Positions 12,685-25,771 of a stretch of DNA of 64,000 nt are shown piece after piece. Made by a program: the position numbers and the translations under genes. The DNA lies in contig CAKAKS010000291.1 of assembly GCA_916700875.1 (NCBI GenBank), positions 208,501 to 272,500 of the forward strand, read 5' to 3'. The notes under the pieces were generated by a model that was given only the letters and a program-made list of their open reading frames with translations, had not been told where the DNA came from and did not search any database. The DNA is from Sebastes aleutianus. Lineage: Eukaryota; Chordata; Actinopteri; Perciformes; Sebastidae. Within the stretch, counting starts at the first letter, position 1. Every line of letters begins with the position of its first letter.

Positions 12685-12790
12685 AAGTATGGCTGCAAGT
12701 AACGACTATTTTCATATCGATTAATCTGATTATTATTTCTCAATTAATAGATTAATCATCTATTTTGTCACTATTTCCTAAAGCTTTAGT
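12685..12790. mobile_element. fragment of a hAT-like MITE (GATTAATCGATT family)
   Basis: TGGCTGCAAGTAACGACTA followed by ATCGATTAATCTGATTATT resembles the ends of the fish MITE family also seen at 22903-23218 and about 24960-25005. It is truncated. Confidence 0.45.
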
Positions 12791-14199
12791 TACTGTCTTC
12801 AAATTGCTTGTCTTGTCTGACCAACAGTCCAAAACCCAAAGATATTCTATTTACTGTCGCATAAGAAAAAAGAAAAGCAGCTCACAAAGTGAGAAACAAA
12901 AGTCTATTAAATATTGAAGAAAATATTCAGATATGAATGGTCTTAACGTCACTTCAGTTCTCTGGCATATATGAAGATATAATCTGTTGATTGAATATAT
13001 GGGAATGAGGACGGCATTGAACCTCTGAATACTTTTACAGGTGTAACCGAAGCACTATATATCTGTCACGTACTAAAGGTCGGCATCAAATGTTTCCTCA
13101 GATTTGCACTTTCATTTACTTATAATCTCTATCAGACAGTGTAATGAAAAGTAATAACTATTTAGTTAATTTTAGTTAATTTTAGTTTTATTTTGGTAAA
13201 GATCACACGATAAGAGAAACACAAGATTTAATATTTAACAGAAGTCACAATGTTGCTTCTTCACTTTTCAATCTTTACAAATTTTGACTTTTAAACATAT
13301 TTGGGTTTTTCAAGGCATCTGAACTCATTTAGCCTGTAAAAGACCAAAGAAATGTAAGTTTTCTTATTCTTTTAATTACTCAGTGTATGATTTAAATGAT
13401 AACTACATTTTAGACTACATTAAATTCAGCCAAAGTTATTGTAAAGCTGTTTATATTTTAACAGGATTTATCATTTACTCCCTTTGTTAAATTAAAAAAG
13501 GGTTTAAAGGGGTTATAGAAAATCATGATATTGTATCCACACTAGCATTGAAAGACTTGACGTGAAATGTGACTTCAACTGCCCTAATTTGAATATACTG
13601 CATTGCTTACAATATGAACAAACACAACCCTACAGTATTAAAAACCTATGTGAACATGTCTGGCTATAAAAAGGTCCTGCCTGCCAGAGAGTGTAGACGA
13701 GATAGAGAAGCAATGTTATTGGTAATAAATACACTAATAAATGAAGGAAATTGACTGAATCGATCTCAGTAGCAGACAGCATCCTCCTGTTCCGGGTATT
13801 AAACTATATAATGTACAGTACATGCTGGAAAAAAAAGACATCCTAAACCACTGAATAAATTACGGTCCTCCTCGGCTTGTTAAAGGTCAGAAATTAAGTG
13901 TGACATGAAGCGCTCTGACCTCGGGGCAGACAGACAATGGTCACTTCCTCCCTAATTCACCACCTCTCTACAAACAATTGACTGTTTGAATTTGTGTGTG
14001 AGTGCGTTGCTCTGTGTGACCCTCTTCGATGGCCTTTTAAATCCACAAGTTGCTTGACCTTTGAACCCTTTTGATTGTTGTTGTGTGTCCTCGCAGGCCG
14101 CTGGGATTTCTCATAAAGACACCTGCGACATCCTGCTGCTTAGTTTTTATAGAGTCACACCATCCTGATCTAATCCCATTAATTCTTCCTAAAAATGGA
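12791..14199. other. no gene seen
   Basis: Unremarkable AT-rich intergenic DNA. A compact, less AT-rich block at 13860-14120 could be constrained but has no diagnostic motif. Confidence 0.3.
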
Positions 14200-14203
14200 C
14201 AGT

Positions 14204-15036
14204 CGGTGGTGGAGGAGGTACTCGGATCCGTTACTTAAGTTAAAGTACAAATACTAAAATGTAGAAATACTCCATTACAAGAAAAAGTCCGGCATTTAAA
14301 ATTCAATTCAAGTAAAAGTACAGAAGTATTATCAGCAAAATACTTAAAGTATCAAAAGTAAAACTACTCGTTCTGCAGAAAAAGGTCCCGTGACTGATTT
14401 TATTATATATGACATTATTAGATTGTTGCATCAATATGTAAATACCATTTTACAGTTGTAGCTGGTTGAGATGGAGCTATTTTATCTTCTTTTACTGTTT
14501 GGTAGTTTAGTCTAGTTTGTTCCAACGTAGGGGACGGGCACCTCCAAAGAGTCACAAGATAAATCCGAGGGGTTGTGAGATGATTAATGGGATATAGAAA
14601 GAAGAAAAAACTTAATTTGTTTGTTGGACTTTTCTCTAATCTTTGCCTTTTTGTGAAATATTGCATCATTTTTCCTCGTTGGGCCTCGATCAGCTATTTA
14701 AATGAATTGCATGTGAGAAGTTTGGAGGGAAAATGTGTCTTTGGTGAAACTGTAACTGAGCTCTAACTAAACACTGCTTTTTTGTGAGAGGTCATAAGAC
14801 AAAAAGGTTGGAAACCACTGCTTTAATCTCTAACAATGCATTATAATTTATAATATTATCATGTGTTTTTTCTGTAAAGTGTTAATCTGAAGTAACTATA
14901 GTAACTACAGCAGCCAAATAAATGCAGTGGAGTATATTTCTCTTTGAATTGTAGTGAAATACAAAGCATAAAAAATGGAAATTGTACTTAAGTACAGTGG
15001 TTGAGTAAATGTACTTAGTTACTTTCCACCACTCAG
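14204..15036. mobile_element. hAT-like MITE with GTGGTGG...CCACCAC ends
   Basis: The left end (GGTGGTGGAGGAGGTACTC then TTACTTAAGTTAAAGTAC) and right end (TGTACTTAGTTACTTTCC ACCACT) form terminal inverted repeats of the fish hAT-type family whose ends read CAGTGGTGGAAAGTAACT. The interior is non-coding. It depends on a transposase elsewhere. Confidence 0.75.
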
Positions 15037-15699
15037 TGGTCACATGATGCAAGAGAAACACAAAACACTAGAGTTGAGTAGAAGTAAAGATGTTCTTTAC
15101 TTCTAATTCTTTACTAACTTTTAAGCTTGTTTCAGGTTTCCAAAGCATCTGAGCTCAATCAGAGTTTTTGGAAATCTTAAATTATGAGAACAAGCTCCTC
15201 GGTTCATTCCTAAACTGCAGAGCGACGGGGGTGAGGGGTGAGGGGGTCAAAGCCGGATAAAGAGGTTGTTGACCTGCTGGTATGCTGAGTTTAACCTCTT
15301 GACCTCCTTTTTGATGAGAGCTCAGAGGTCGTGACTCAGTCAGGAGGGGTCGAGGGGACGGGCCGGAGGACGAAGTGTGTCGTCCGTACCCAGCGAGCCG
15401 TGGAAATGCATTTCTGCACACGTGCGCGCAAACGGACGCACATCACAACTTAACGGCTAATTTTTTAAAGAAATATATGCACAGACTTCTGCAAAAACAG
15501 TCCAGACTGATCACACAGTTTGAAAAAGAGTCTCTTGACTTTTCCTTTTTTGTCACATATTGTTCAGCTCATAAATGCGTGACAACGATCATGCATGGGA
15601 ATGCTCAGTTGAACCTCTTTACACAAATGAACATTGTCTTAAATTTCTCCCCCTGTCTAAAAGTCATCCACTCGCTGGTTTCCCACAAAAACAGTCTAG

Positions 15700-15960
15700 T
15701 GGGTGCTATTGAACATTTTGTGAATTATCCCTCCACTCTCCCAGACCATTGACAGTGGGGGCGGCGAGCTCGATGGGGAAACAATATCTTATAGATTGCG
15801 ATATAAAACCGATCCGTCCAGACGAAGACACAGGCACAAAACATGGCTAGAAATCAGCCATGAGCATGTCATGGCACGCTGGAGGGTCTGACTACTTAAT
15901 TAGACATATAAAAAGGCTGGGTCAGACGGAGCAGACAGGCAAAGAAAGGCAGGCGAGATG
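15700..15960. promoter_or_regulatory. candidate conserved noncoding element
   Basis: Repeat-free block with a CGAGCTCG palindrome, CAATATCTTATAGATTG and CTTAATTAGAC motifs, distinct in composition from its flanks. There is no coding frame. The call rests on composition only. Confidence 0.25.
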
Positions 15961-16386
15961 AGGCCCTTCAAACTGTCTGCGTCACACCGTGGGTGTGTGT
16001 GTGTCTGGGTGGTGCTGTGAGAAAGTGTGTACCCGTGTCGTTTGCATGTCTGAGTCTCGGCTGTGCAGGACTGCGTGTAGGAATGTGTCTGTGTCTGGCA
16101 CATGTGTGTGTTTACCGTGTGAACATGTGTGAGATGTTTTGTGATTCTCTGGCGGGCTGGAGTGGAAAAATCTCCATAAAAAAAAACAGATTAACAGATT
16201 AATGATCAAATATATCTGTGAAAGCGATGAAGGTTTTGGGTCATTAAAAAAGATTCCTGCATGTGTCAGGTGTTACTTTTTCATATTTTTTGATTTGGAA
16301 AAAAAAAAGCTGTTGTGCTCATAACCAGAAGCTTGCATGGCATGCATATGCAGCACAGGGACATAAATCATGCATACAAATTATAC

Positions 16387-17195
16387 ATTTAAGGGTACCA
16401 ATTGCTAAATTGAAATAGTAATTCAAATGCGCAAATGATCAAGAAATATTGTTGACTAAATAACTTGGTGGTCAAGCACATTAACCGACAGCAGAACAAA
16501 CATACTTGTGCTATATGAAATTATGTATATTTTGTCAGACTTTCTTCTAATCTTTGCTTATTTTCTTGTGAATTACTGTATATATTTACCTCTGAAAATA
16601 CATTATTAATATGATACAAGGTCAACTAGAATAACCGCATCGTGGTTGTATGCCTCCGCTAACCAGTCAAGTTGCAGTTTATATCCACGTCTGTCCAAAA
16701 TGTCATCACGTCATCATTTTATCCTATTAGACATTAGTGTGAAATTGTCATAATTAGCACATGAATTCTTGAGTTATGGCCAAAAACGTATTTTGTGAGG
16801 TCACAGTGACCTTTGACGACCAAAATCTAATAAATTCATCCATCCCAATTTGAAGAAATTCCCTCCAGGCGTTCCTGATATATCGCGGTCACCAGAATGG
16901 ACCCGACGGATGTGCGAATGTATGGACAGACTTACAGACGAACGGATGGACTGACCTTATACATTTAAGGGTGCAAGTTGCTAAATTGAAATAGTAATTC
17001 AAATGCACAAATGATCAAGAAATACTGTAGACTCTGTACTGAACAACATGGTGATTAACAGACCAGGAACATACTTGTGCTATATGAAATGATGTATCTT
17101 TTGTTAGACTTTCCTCTAATCTTTGCTTAACTTCTTGTGAATTACTGGATATTTTTACCTCTGAAAATAAATGATTAATATAATACAAACTCAAA
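16387..17195. mobile_element. direct repeat pair flanking a dispersed repeat
   Basis: About 230 bp at 16387-16625 recurs in the same orientation at 16968-17195 (both have GCTAAATTGAAATAGTAATT and CTTGTGCTATATGAAAT). Between them, 16630-16960 is a common teleost dispersed repeat containing TTTTGTGAGGTCACAGTGAC and ATTCCCTCCAGGCGTTCCTG. The arrangement looks like a segmental duplication or two copies of one element around another. Confidence 0.7.
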
Positions 17196-17440
17196 CATAC
17201 TGTAACACTTCTCTTTAGTTAAATTGATGATAACCAGTACACATACAGTATCGTGTGAAACCAGTGACGAGGGGTCCAGAGTACACATCACTTTGTCTCT
17301 AGGAACCTCGAGAACCTACACATTCATTAGGAAGTGGAAAACTTTTGATTCCTGAAAATTCCGCCACTGTTTCATTAAACAGCTAAATAAGAGCACATTA
17401 TGTTGAACTAACCAACATATCCTCATACAACAGTTCGTAT

Positions 17441-17820
17441 GATATCTTTAGAAAAGTTATTCCTCAGTTTTCATGTGTTTTCCTACGAATGTCCAGCAAC
17501 ACGTGTCAATTTCCGCTCGTTACATGCATACAGTCTTTTCAAAATAAACTTATTTTTTCACAGGTAACAACTTGGTAATGATTTAGGCAACAAAACTACT
17601 TAGTTAGGTTTAGGAAACGATTTTGGTTTGGGTTAAAATAACTACTGAAGTAGCGTATCTTAAGTACAGAAGTAACGTGACATAAATCAACGTTGACTTC
17701 TGGTTTCACACGGAACACAAACACCGGTCTTCTGGGTGAAAGTCCGGTGTTTTTTGACCCACCCATCCACCGGACCTCTTCTCTACGCATTCATTATACT
17801 TCTTGGTTCACCATTAAGAT
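17441..17820. mobile_element. dispersed repeat, partner of 46458-46550
   Basis: Bases 17441-17528 match 46458-46550 closely, including ATGTCCAGCAACACGTGTCA and GTTACATGCA. The right part (17590-17820) carries the TTAGTTAGGTTTAGGAAACG motif typical of a fish repeat and related to 9396-9425. Any open frame here is repeat-derived. Confidence 0.6.
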
Positions 17821-19022
17821 ATGAATTGATTTTGTGGGATATACACGAATTACAGTGCATTACTTTTTATAGGTATAGCTACGAACGGTGTATGAGAACA
17901 GCCTGAACTATCAAGTAAACGCGCATATTTTCTACCTCAGCTACACTGTAGGTCTCCTGTTACAGGGAACACATGATATTATTAACCTACAATGTACTGT
18001 GTCATTTAACAACAACTATCATAATTCATAGGAAGGTTTTTGCACATATCACGTAAAGATGGTGAATGTTGAATAACTGAACCTACTGTACGTCTATCAG
18101 CAATGAGAATATATCAGCGGAGAGATAGATATGATAGATATCTCTAATGCAACAGTCTTTACCAGCAAGCTAACACAACACATGCTTGGTTAAAATGACT
18201 CACATTCTTCAGTTTCATTAGTTGTCATATTATCTCTCTCATTTCAACACAGCACCCTCTGCAGGTTATCAAATATAGGCTTTCCAGAAATAAGTCTTTT
18301 TTATTATCTGCCTTTAATCAGCACTGTGTATGCATGTATGTGTCTGCTCACACTTGTCTAGCCTCCACTATGTTTAAACTATGTGAAGTGTATAAGAGCA
18401 TGAAGAATGTGTCTCAATAAGTCATTATTGGTCAAAACAAGTCAGGGCCACTTATAATAATCGCTTCTTCTTACTCACTCATTGTTGCCTCGGAGCAGAC
18501 AGGGCCCCGTCAATCTGAACCGGAGTCTGTGGGTGAGAACCGACTGGGAACCCTCCATCGCAGCTGCAGCTATTTGTTGTCTGCGAGACATAGAGGAGAG
18601 GTCAGAGGTCAAATAAGTTCACAGGAACTGCGGGCTTTCACATGTTAATGCTTCGGTGCAGCACAAGAACAACACAGAGGAGGTGATTATAACGTTGTCA
18701 GGACGCTGTTTGTTTAAAATGTGTCACAATATCACGTTTGATGGACAGCGCTACTCAACTGAAGGACTCCGGGTTGCCAAATGTTTAAGTTTGGGGATGT
18801 CTTTCAAAATGACATGAAAATATGGACAAACATGAATGAGATGGTGGAGAAAGTGCAGCTGAACCAAAATAATAACTCTATGTCACCAATTATCCTTATT
18901 GTTATGTAAAATGTCACCAGAAGCCACTAAAGCACCAGAAGAAAGCTTTGTCAATATGTGTTTTTTTTTTGGAATACATCTTTTATATTTTTATATAACT
19001 GAGGAGTGCGCTGCGTTATATA
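17821..19022. other. no gene seen
   Basis: AT-rich intergenic sequence. A GC-balanced piece at 18470-18640 with few repeats is the only part that might be constrained. Confidence 0.3.
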
Positions 19023-19771
19023 CAGTGGTGGAAAGTAACTAAGTACTTTTACTCATGTACAGTGCTCATGAGCAATCTACTTGTACTTCATTATTTCCAA
19101 CTTGTGCTACACTACATTACGGAGGGAAAAGTTGTACTTTTTTACTCCGCTACATTAATCGGACACCTGGAACTATTAGTTATTTTACAAATTAAGGTTT
19201 TAAGATAAGATAAGATAAGATAAGATAAGATTAACCTTTATTAATCGTCCGGAGGGAAATTAAGGTATCAAAGCAGCAACATCAGCAAACATCAGCAAAC
19301 AGAGTGAAACACAGGAGAGGTAAAGGTATACAAAATTTATAAAAACAATAATAGAGATATAAAAGATACAGAGTGAATGGGTTAACATAGTCCGTCAATA
19401 AATAAATGTAGTATGTGCAATAAATAAATGTAATATGTACATGTGTGCAGTCTATAAAGTGGTATATAGGATGTATAGTGTAAGTAATTTACATGTAAAT
19501 CTATCATATAAAATATTATTGTTATAGATTAAACTACCCAGTAATGTGTAAAATAGTTACATTTAGCTCCACCTCAACCTGCTACAACAGTAAAATGCTG
19601 CTTACAGATTAATGCAGCATGATATATTATCATATAATACTTGGTACATTTTGCCGATAACACTTTTTATTATCTTTTACTGAAGAACTTTGTTTTTTTA
19701 TATTTGTAAATCAGGCTATTGCAACTGTTATTACTGTTACTGTAAATTATCTGAATACTACCTCCACCACT
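19023..19771. mobile_element. hAT-like MITE with an internal nested insertion
   Basis: The left end CAGTGGTGGAAAGTAACTAA (from 19024) and right end ACTACCTCCACCACTGG (to about 19770) form inverted termini of the same family as 14204-15036. Inside, 19204-19330 begins with a (TAAGA)n run followed by TTTATTAATCGTCCGGAGGG, the tail of a second, retroposed element. No transposase is present. Confidence 0.7.
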
Positions 19772-19854
19772 GGCTGTATACCAAAAACCTGTCCTGTTCT
19801 TATATTTATGTTCCTCTTATTGTACTATTTACACTATTACAGTGCTTATTTAGG

Positions 19855-20420
19855 AGGCTTTCACATTGATGAGTATGAACACCGTATACCCGGGCACGAT
19901 TTGTCGACCCGTTGCCGGGTACACTCGAAAAGTTGTAGGGCTGTCCCGAATACCATTTTTTGGGCTTCGAAGCTTCGGTGAGAAATATTCGAAGGTATTC
20001 GAAGCTTCGCGGCGTGGCGCAGCAGGCTGACATGTTCTTCTGTCTGTCTGTCTCCATCTCCCCCGTTTCAGTGCCCGGGACAGCGCCGCTGCCGCACTAC
20101 TGTACACACACACACCTCTACACACAACAAACAGCGATATCCGTCTGAGAATAACTAATAATAATTAATGTTGAATATGAATAATGTTGTGGGATTATTC
20201 CTTATTTCATGGGCTATTTTGGGATTTATACATTATTATTACATACTTATATATAAAAACAAAACAAAAAAACAAAAATTTAAGCATTCGAATACTGATT
20301 TGGAGGTCGATTACCATGGCAACGGTCAAAGCTTCGAAGCCTCCAGGTCAACCCTAAAAAAGTGGTCTCAAGTACAGTTCATGTGTACTCGGGAACGGTT
20401 CGCATCAGTTGTGAAAACCA
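19855..20420. mobile_element. nested hAT-type MITE pair
   Basis: An inner element (about 19936-20356) starts TAGGGCTGTCCCGAATACC, ends GGTCAACCCTA, and contains repeated TTCGAAGCTTCG palindromes. It appears inserted in an older element whose halves flank it (19855-19935 and 20362-20420). The short flanks AAAAGTTG (left) and AAAAGTGG (right) would be a one-mismatch 8-bp target duplication. An X-box-like ATTACCATGGCAAC lies at 20310-20323 inside the transposon. Confidence 0.6.
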
Positions 20421-22179
20421 ACCGTACCAAAACACGGAAGTGGACTGCTATTTAACGGGAGTAGCAGTAGAGTTGCAAAGGCATTTGCCAACGCTGCCGG
20501 TCTCCTATGAAATCTGCATTATGCTCGCAGCACCAGTCTCAGTCTCTGAACTGCACAGCCATGGGTGATAAAGTAAGGAAGGCAGAGGAGAGAATCGTTC
20601 TTTACATGGTCTCCAAAATGTAAATAATATTAGGCATAATGGGGAGGTCGCCTCCACGTATGGGCTCGGGATCTTGCGATTGTCGTGCTTTTCTGCACTG
20701 TAACGACAACATGAACAAATGTCACGCCCTAAGGGAACATTATTGCCTCAACAGCAATTTCTTTCCCACCTACATTTGATAATGTTGAAAAAAAAGTAGT
20801 CTAGGGGAAATAAAAGAGAGACATGCGGGTTACCCTTTTTTAGATTTTAAAGAGGATTTTGGTTTAGTGTCTAAAGACTGTAGAGTACTCAAGTTATACA
20901 GAGAGAGCTTAATAGTAAAACATCACAGTGTGTCCTGGTGTTTGTAAGAGTTTAAGATGCTGATCATCATAATCGCAGGTTCAAGTCTGGCTATAGGATC
21001 CCATCTCTCCCAAGCCCCTCATTTCCTGTCAGGTCTTTACTGTCCACTATAATAAATGCTACAAACAAAACTCTAACATATCACCGAAATACCACACATG
21101 ACAAAACAGATATGTTTTGGGGATAATGTATCACCATCTTAACACTGACGTTGGGCTTGGATGTGGTATCTGTGTGTGTGTATAGCGACAACACACACAC
21201 ACACACACACCTTGGATGACTAATCAGTGGTCCGTGTCGAGGAACAGCTGTGAGAACGAGACGGCCTCACAGAAACATGAATGACACAAACACTCGACTC
21301 AATAATCCTCAGGAGGAGTTTTGCCCACATGTTCCCATCACGCTGACTGAAACAGAAGCTGAATATTGAAAAGGAGGTAATTTCCCATGCAGTCATTTCT
21401 GTATGTACAACTTCAGCTCAGAGCGCCTCCAGCTGGAGCTCTGCAGCACTGCAGGAACTCTAAAGGGTCTGGCAGCAGCATTGAGGTGTTGAACTCTTCG
21501 CCCTGGAGCAAAGGACTGGATGACTTTCAACCTGAAGCTGATTTTTTTTGCCATTTGATTTGTCATTTTCTTGATGGAATTTGTTATGATAAAAAGAAAT
21601 GCTGTAGTACCACAGAAATCTAAATCTGAAGGGCTTAAATGTTTTTCTTTCTACTCTAGCAAATTTGTATCCAAGTAACAAAGACCTTTAATAGCATTTT
21701 AACAGTAACTAAATCAGTAATGATATGAAATTCTGCTTTAACTAGTCGCCTATTTTCACTGTATATCAAAACAGTGTTTTCCAACATGCAGCCAAGGTAA
21801 ATCTGAGGGGTAATAAAAATGATTTAAGAGATAAAAAGAGGGGAAAAAAGCACATTTCTGTTACCCCAAATAATGCTTACTTTTTAGGATTACGTCTTTC
21901 ATTGTTGATTTTTGGTGGAATCACAGTTTTATCTCTTCATGCCTGTAAATTAACTAAATAAACTATTTAAAAAGAATTTGTTTTAAGGCGTCATAACACA
22001 AAAAAGATTGAGAACTATAGAACATATTAACATTGTATGATATGATCAATTGTTTGTATACAATTTTTTTTTTTTTTTAAAACTACCATGAAACGGTCAA
22101 TGCGTTAGTTCGTTTTAATTGTCCAAGTGGTTCAATTATGTGATTATGGTTTGATCAAAATGCTCCTGAATGATTGTTT
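20421..22179. other. no gene seen; short (AC)n at 21190-21211
   Basis: Mixed intergenic sequence with a small CA repeat. The open frame at 21387-21623 overlaps AT-rich and repeat-like sequence and shows no domain. Confidence 0.3.
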
Positions 22180-22450
22180 CTCAAGTAAGATAGCTTCCCA
22201 TGCAGGCTGCGTCCTCCATATTGCCTCTCCATGGGTTCATATTCTAACCTATTTGTCTCAGTGTTTTCACACGGCTGCCTGTCGATCAATCCTCCCACCC
22301 CCAGCGCTAAATTGGTGCAGTGTGAAAACAGCCACTCCCCGTGCCCTGTGGGTCTAATTGGCTCGGATTAAAGAAGCCATTATATCAGTGGAGCTGATCT
22401 GAAAGCTGAGCTGCTGAGCTGCAGGCAGCCCACACACTTTTTTATCACGC
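22180..22450. promoter_or_regulatory. candidate conserved noncoding element
   Basis: Repeat-free and balanced in composition, with CGGATTAAAG (OTX-like TAATCC core), GTCTAATTGGC and CAGCTG E-boxes clustered within about 150 bp. No coding frame was found. Conservation is untested. Confidence 0.25.
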
Positions 22451-22902
22451 TGAGAAACTGATATAGCTGCATCCAGCTGCTGCAGCTTCCACATACACTC
22501 ACTTCTTACACGCAGCACTCCTGGAAGTGTAAACAGTGAAACGGATACAATGATCTGTATTCGAGAAGGTACTTCATCACAATAACATGAGGTATTTGGT
22601 ATTGTGAGATGGTTTTATGGTCCAATAAGTGGTGCTCACAGCAAACTGGTCTGATTGATTAATTAAGTTGAATGCCTTTGACTGTAACTCATTATTGAGT
22701 TATGCAAGAAGATAGATATATAACAGAAAGTAATAAATCATAAATTGTTTTATAATTGACTATTTTTACAAAATAAAGGATTTGGAGTCTCACCAATCAA
22801 TCGGCCAATATTAGCGTATCACAGATACTGTGTATATCATACAGGCATATATCATAACAAGAGATTCTAGTACGGGAAAGCCAACTATATGTTAGAGGTA
22901 GA

Positions 22903-23218
22903 GCTGCAATGATTAATCGATTAGTATCTATCTAACAAATGAATCGCCATCTATTTTGATAATCAATTCATCAGTTTGAGTTATTAAAAAAAAAAAAAAA
23001 GTTAAAATTCTCTGATTCCAGCTTCTTAAATGTGAATATTTTCTGGTTTCTTTACTCCTCTTTGACAATAAACTGAATAATCAAGACATTTTGAGGACGT
23101 CATTTTGGGCTTTGGGAAACACTGATCGACATTTTTATAGACCAAACAACTAATCAATTAATCAAGAAAATAATCAACAGATTATTCAACAATGAAAATA
23201 GTCACTAGTTGAAGCGTT
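22903..23218. mobile_element. hAT-like MITE (GATTAATCGATTAG family)
   Basis: The left end GAGCTGCAATGATTAATCG and the right end AATAGTCACTAGTTGAAGCG are imperfect inverted repeats. The same family recurs as fragments at 12685-12790 and 24580-25005. It is non-coding. Confidence 0.6.
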
Positions 23219-24579
23219 ACTTTGAGGTAGTCAGAAACAGAGTTGAGTGCTTTGTTTTCACGTCCCATTCAGTGCAGATTGTGGTCACAATTCAATCAAA
23301 ACAAATTTAAGGGATCCTTATCAAAAGTATTTGTTTTAGTTGTGTGTTCATGGAAAATACATATCAGCTAATATATTATTAATAGATTTTTGTAAGTGTA
23401 AAATATCAATATTAATCTTGTATAGAAGCTATTACATGATCTGACAGCAATGCAGCACCCACACAGTGTTCCTTGTCTATTAATGAGTTAATGAACAAAC
23501 TTAGCTTTTTCTTTAATAAATGGTTTTCACTGGTGGCCGTTAGTGAGTAGATGGTTTAAAAAGGAAATATTTGGACATTTTTAGCATGAGTTTTTCTTTT
23601 TTCAGTGAAGTCCCTCAGAATTTCTAGAAACAAAATAAAAGATTATAATGAGCAGCTCAAAAGTAAAACCTGAGAGGATCCTGTTAAAACTCCTGTTCTT
23701 CCCGAAGCTTTGTGGTAAAATTCACATTTATGCAATTCATTTGACAAAAAAAAAATTTGAGAAGAAAAACAAAAGTCAGTTTAAAGCTGCTCCATTCGAG
23801 ACAAAATATTCATAATAGATCTATCCATTTTAAAATATATAGATTATTATATCTTTTAAAAATGTAAAAGTCTGTAAGAAGTAGATTTATTAAAGTCAAG
23901 TATAGATCTTAAATCATTTTGAATCTCATGACCTTTATAAGAGAAACGTAAATGCTAGATCCTTGAATTTTTCACCGATGGTGTACGATTTTTTTCCGCT
24001 CTGTGTTGAATTCCTAAAGCTGGGCTACACACAAACAAACACATTTTCTTCGAGGAGTGTATGCCTGCATATTGTAGTAAAGAGACCAGGAAGGAAGTTG
24101 GGACCCCAAAAATACAAAACACTCTGCATTTGTCCAAATCACGAGCGAGAGAGGAGCCACAAAGGTTGTTTGTGTCCCAGTGAGCGGTGGCGGTGGGGTG
24201 AAGGGTTGTGGGTAAAGCTTACTGCTGAGGTTCCCAGCCAACTTGGCACGCCTTTTCAGCTTCTCCTCGCCCTTCTGTCTTTTCATTGTGCGGACTAACA
24301 GATCTTGTGAAGTCTTGCACTGTGGTCCAATTATTACCGATATGTTCATTCAAACATCGTTTTCTGTTTCCTCTGGAAATCTGGCAGTTTCGCCCAGAGT
24401 CGCCGCACATCGAATGAAACTGTGCGACACACAAAAACGTGGGTTTTTTTTTGCAGCTGATGAGATGTCTTAGAATAAAAAGAGAATTTCACTGCCTTGT
24501 TTTAGGCGGGAAATCATCATTTTGATATATCTAGATATGAGACATATGTTTTCATGAAAGAAAATGAATGGAAACATTT
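23219..24579. other. no gene seen
   Basis: AT-rich to 23950. The stretch 23960-24470 is less AT-rich, with overlapping open frames on both strands but no splice structure or recognisable protein. Confidence 0.3.
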
Positions 24580-25005
24580 TAATAAGTTAATTATTTAGAT
24601 CACATATCAAGCTAAATGCCAAATATTCTCTGGTTGCAGCTTCTCAAATGTGATGATTTGCTGATTTTCTGTCACTTTAAATTGAATATATTTAGATTTT
24701 AGACTGTTGGTCAAACAAAACAAGCAATCTGAAGGCAACACACTTGAGATTCTGTGAACTTGTAAAGGTCATTTGACTATTTTTTACATTTTAGAGACAA
24801 AAATGATTAATCAAAAAAGTGTCTGACAGATTAATTGATAATAAAAATGATCAGTAGTTCCACTCCTAGACTCAACTGCATGATTAACTCCTCAGCTTAG
24901 CTTATTTGACATTTTATAAACTAAAATATAATCTACAAAATTGAAGAAATCCCCAATAAAATAATCCATTATGGTAAAAAATCATTAGTTGCAGCTCTAA
25001 CAACA
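24580..25005. mobile_element. diverged hAT-like MITE remnant
   Basis: Contains ATTTTCTGTCACTTTAAATT, TTAATTGATAATAAAAATG and ATCATTAGTTGCAGCTCTAA, matching the style and right end of the 22903-23218 element. The ends are eroded. Confidence 0.5.
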
Positions 25006-25059
25006 CAGCTAAAATAATGATAACTCACTCCTTTTCATTCCCTACACCTCCCTCCTCCC

Positions 25060-25440
25060 CCTGCAGTTCACACCAGCGGTCATTTTCGGGTGTCAAGGGC
25101 CTCGCACTTGGGGTTTTGGGAGGTAGGCCCTCAATTAGCGAGCCACGCGTCCTTCGGAAGAAAGAGGAACTCCGTAAGGAGTCCTTAACAACTGGCCTCT
25201 GTTCACTCTGCTCTGACCCCGCGACCTCGGGGTCACAGGCCACAATACACTCCCATATGGAGCTGTGTTATCGGCTCTATGACGAAAGGGAACGGACAGC
25301 GACCCTCTGCATTCAGGCCGAGCTGCGTGACGCCATTGAAGGCCTGAGAACGCCGGTCCTGCTCCAACACCTCTCTGAACATCCGCCCAGCTTTATGAAT
25401 TCAACTTTACCCTCTGATCAGGTCCAATAATGTGGATCGG
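25060..25440. promoter_or_regulatory. candidate conserved noncoding element, GC-rich
   Basis: The most gene-like sequence in the left 29 kb by composition: GC-rich, repeat-free, with CAATTAGCGAGC, GACCTCGGGGTC (nuclear-receptor-like palindrome) and CCATATGG. A 137-codon + strand frame (25017-25430) spans it, but it has no domain I recognise and no clear acceptor or donor at its ends. I regard it as a regulatory candidate first and a possible unknown exon second. Confidence 0.3.
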
Positions 25441-25771
25441 TCTTTTTTAATTGAGCAGGACCAGAAGGAAGAAAGGTTGCACACATACACAGCACACCGG
25501 GGGAGCTGCCAACTATAATCCTGTATTTCTGGCCAGCGAGCAGCACTAATGTGGATCTGTTTCAGGGGTAAATGCCTTGCTCAATGGCACATTACTGAGA
25601 AGGAAAGGGCCTCCCATTTACCTTCAAGTGCTCTCATACATGTTTTTGAATTATGCATAAAGACACTCACATATACAAAATTTGAATGATGGGAAAGTTT
25701 GTTTCATAAGTTTTTGGCCTGTCTAATGCTGATAATAAACATACTATTAAATGATTACAATAATAAACTAA

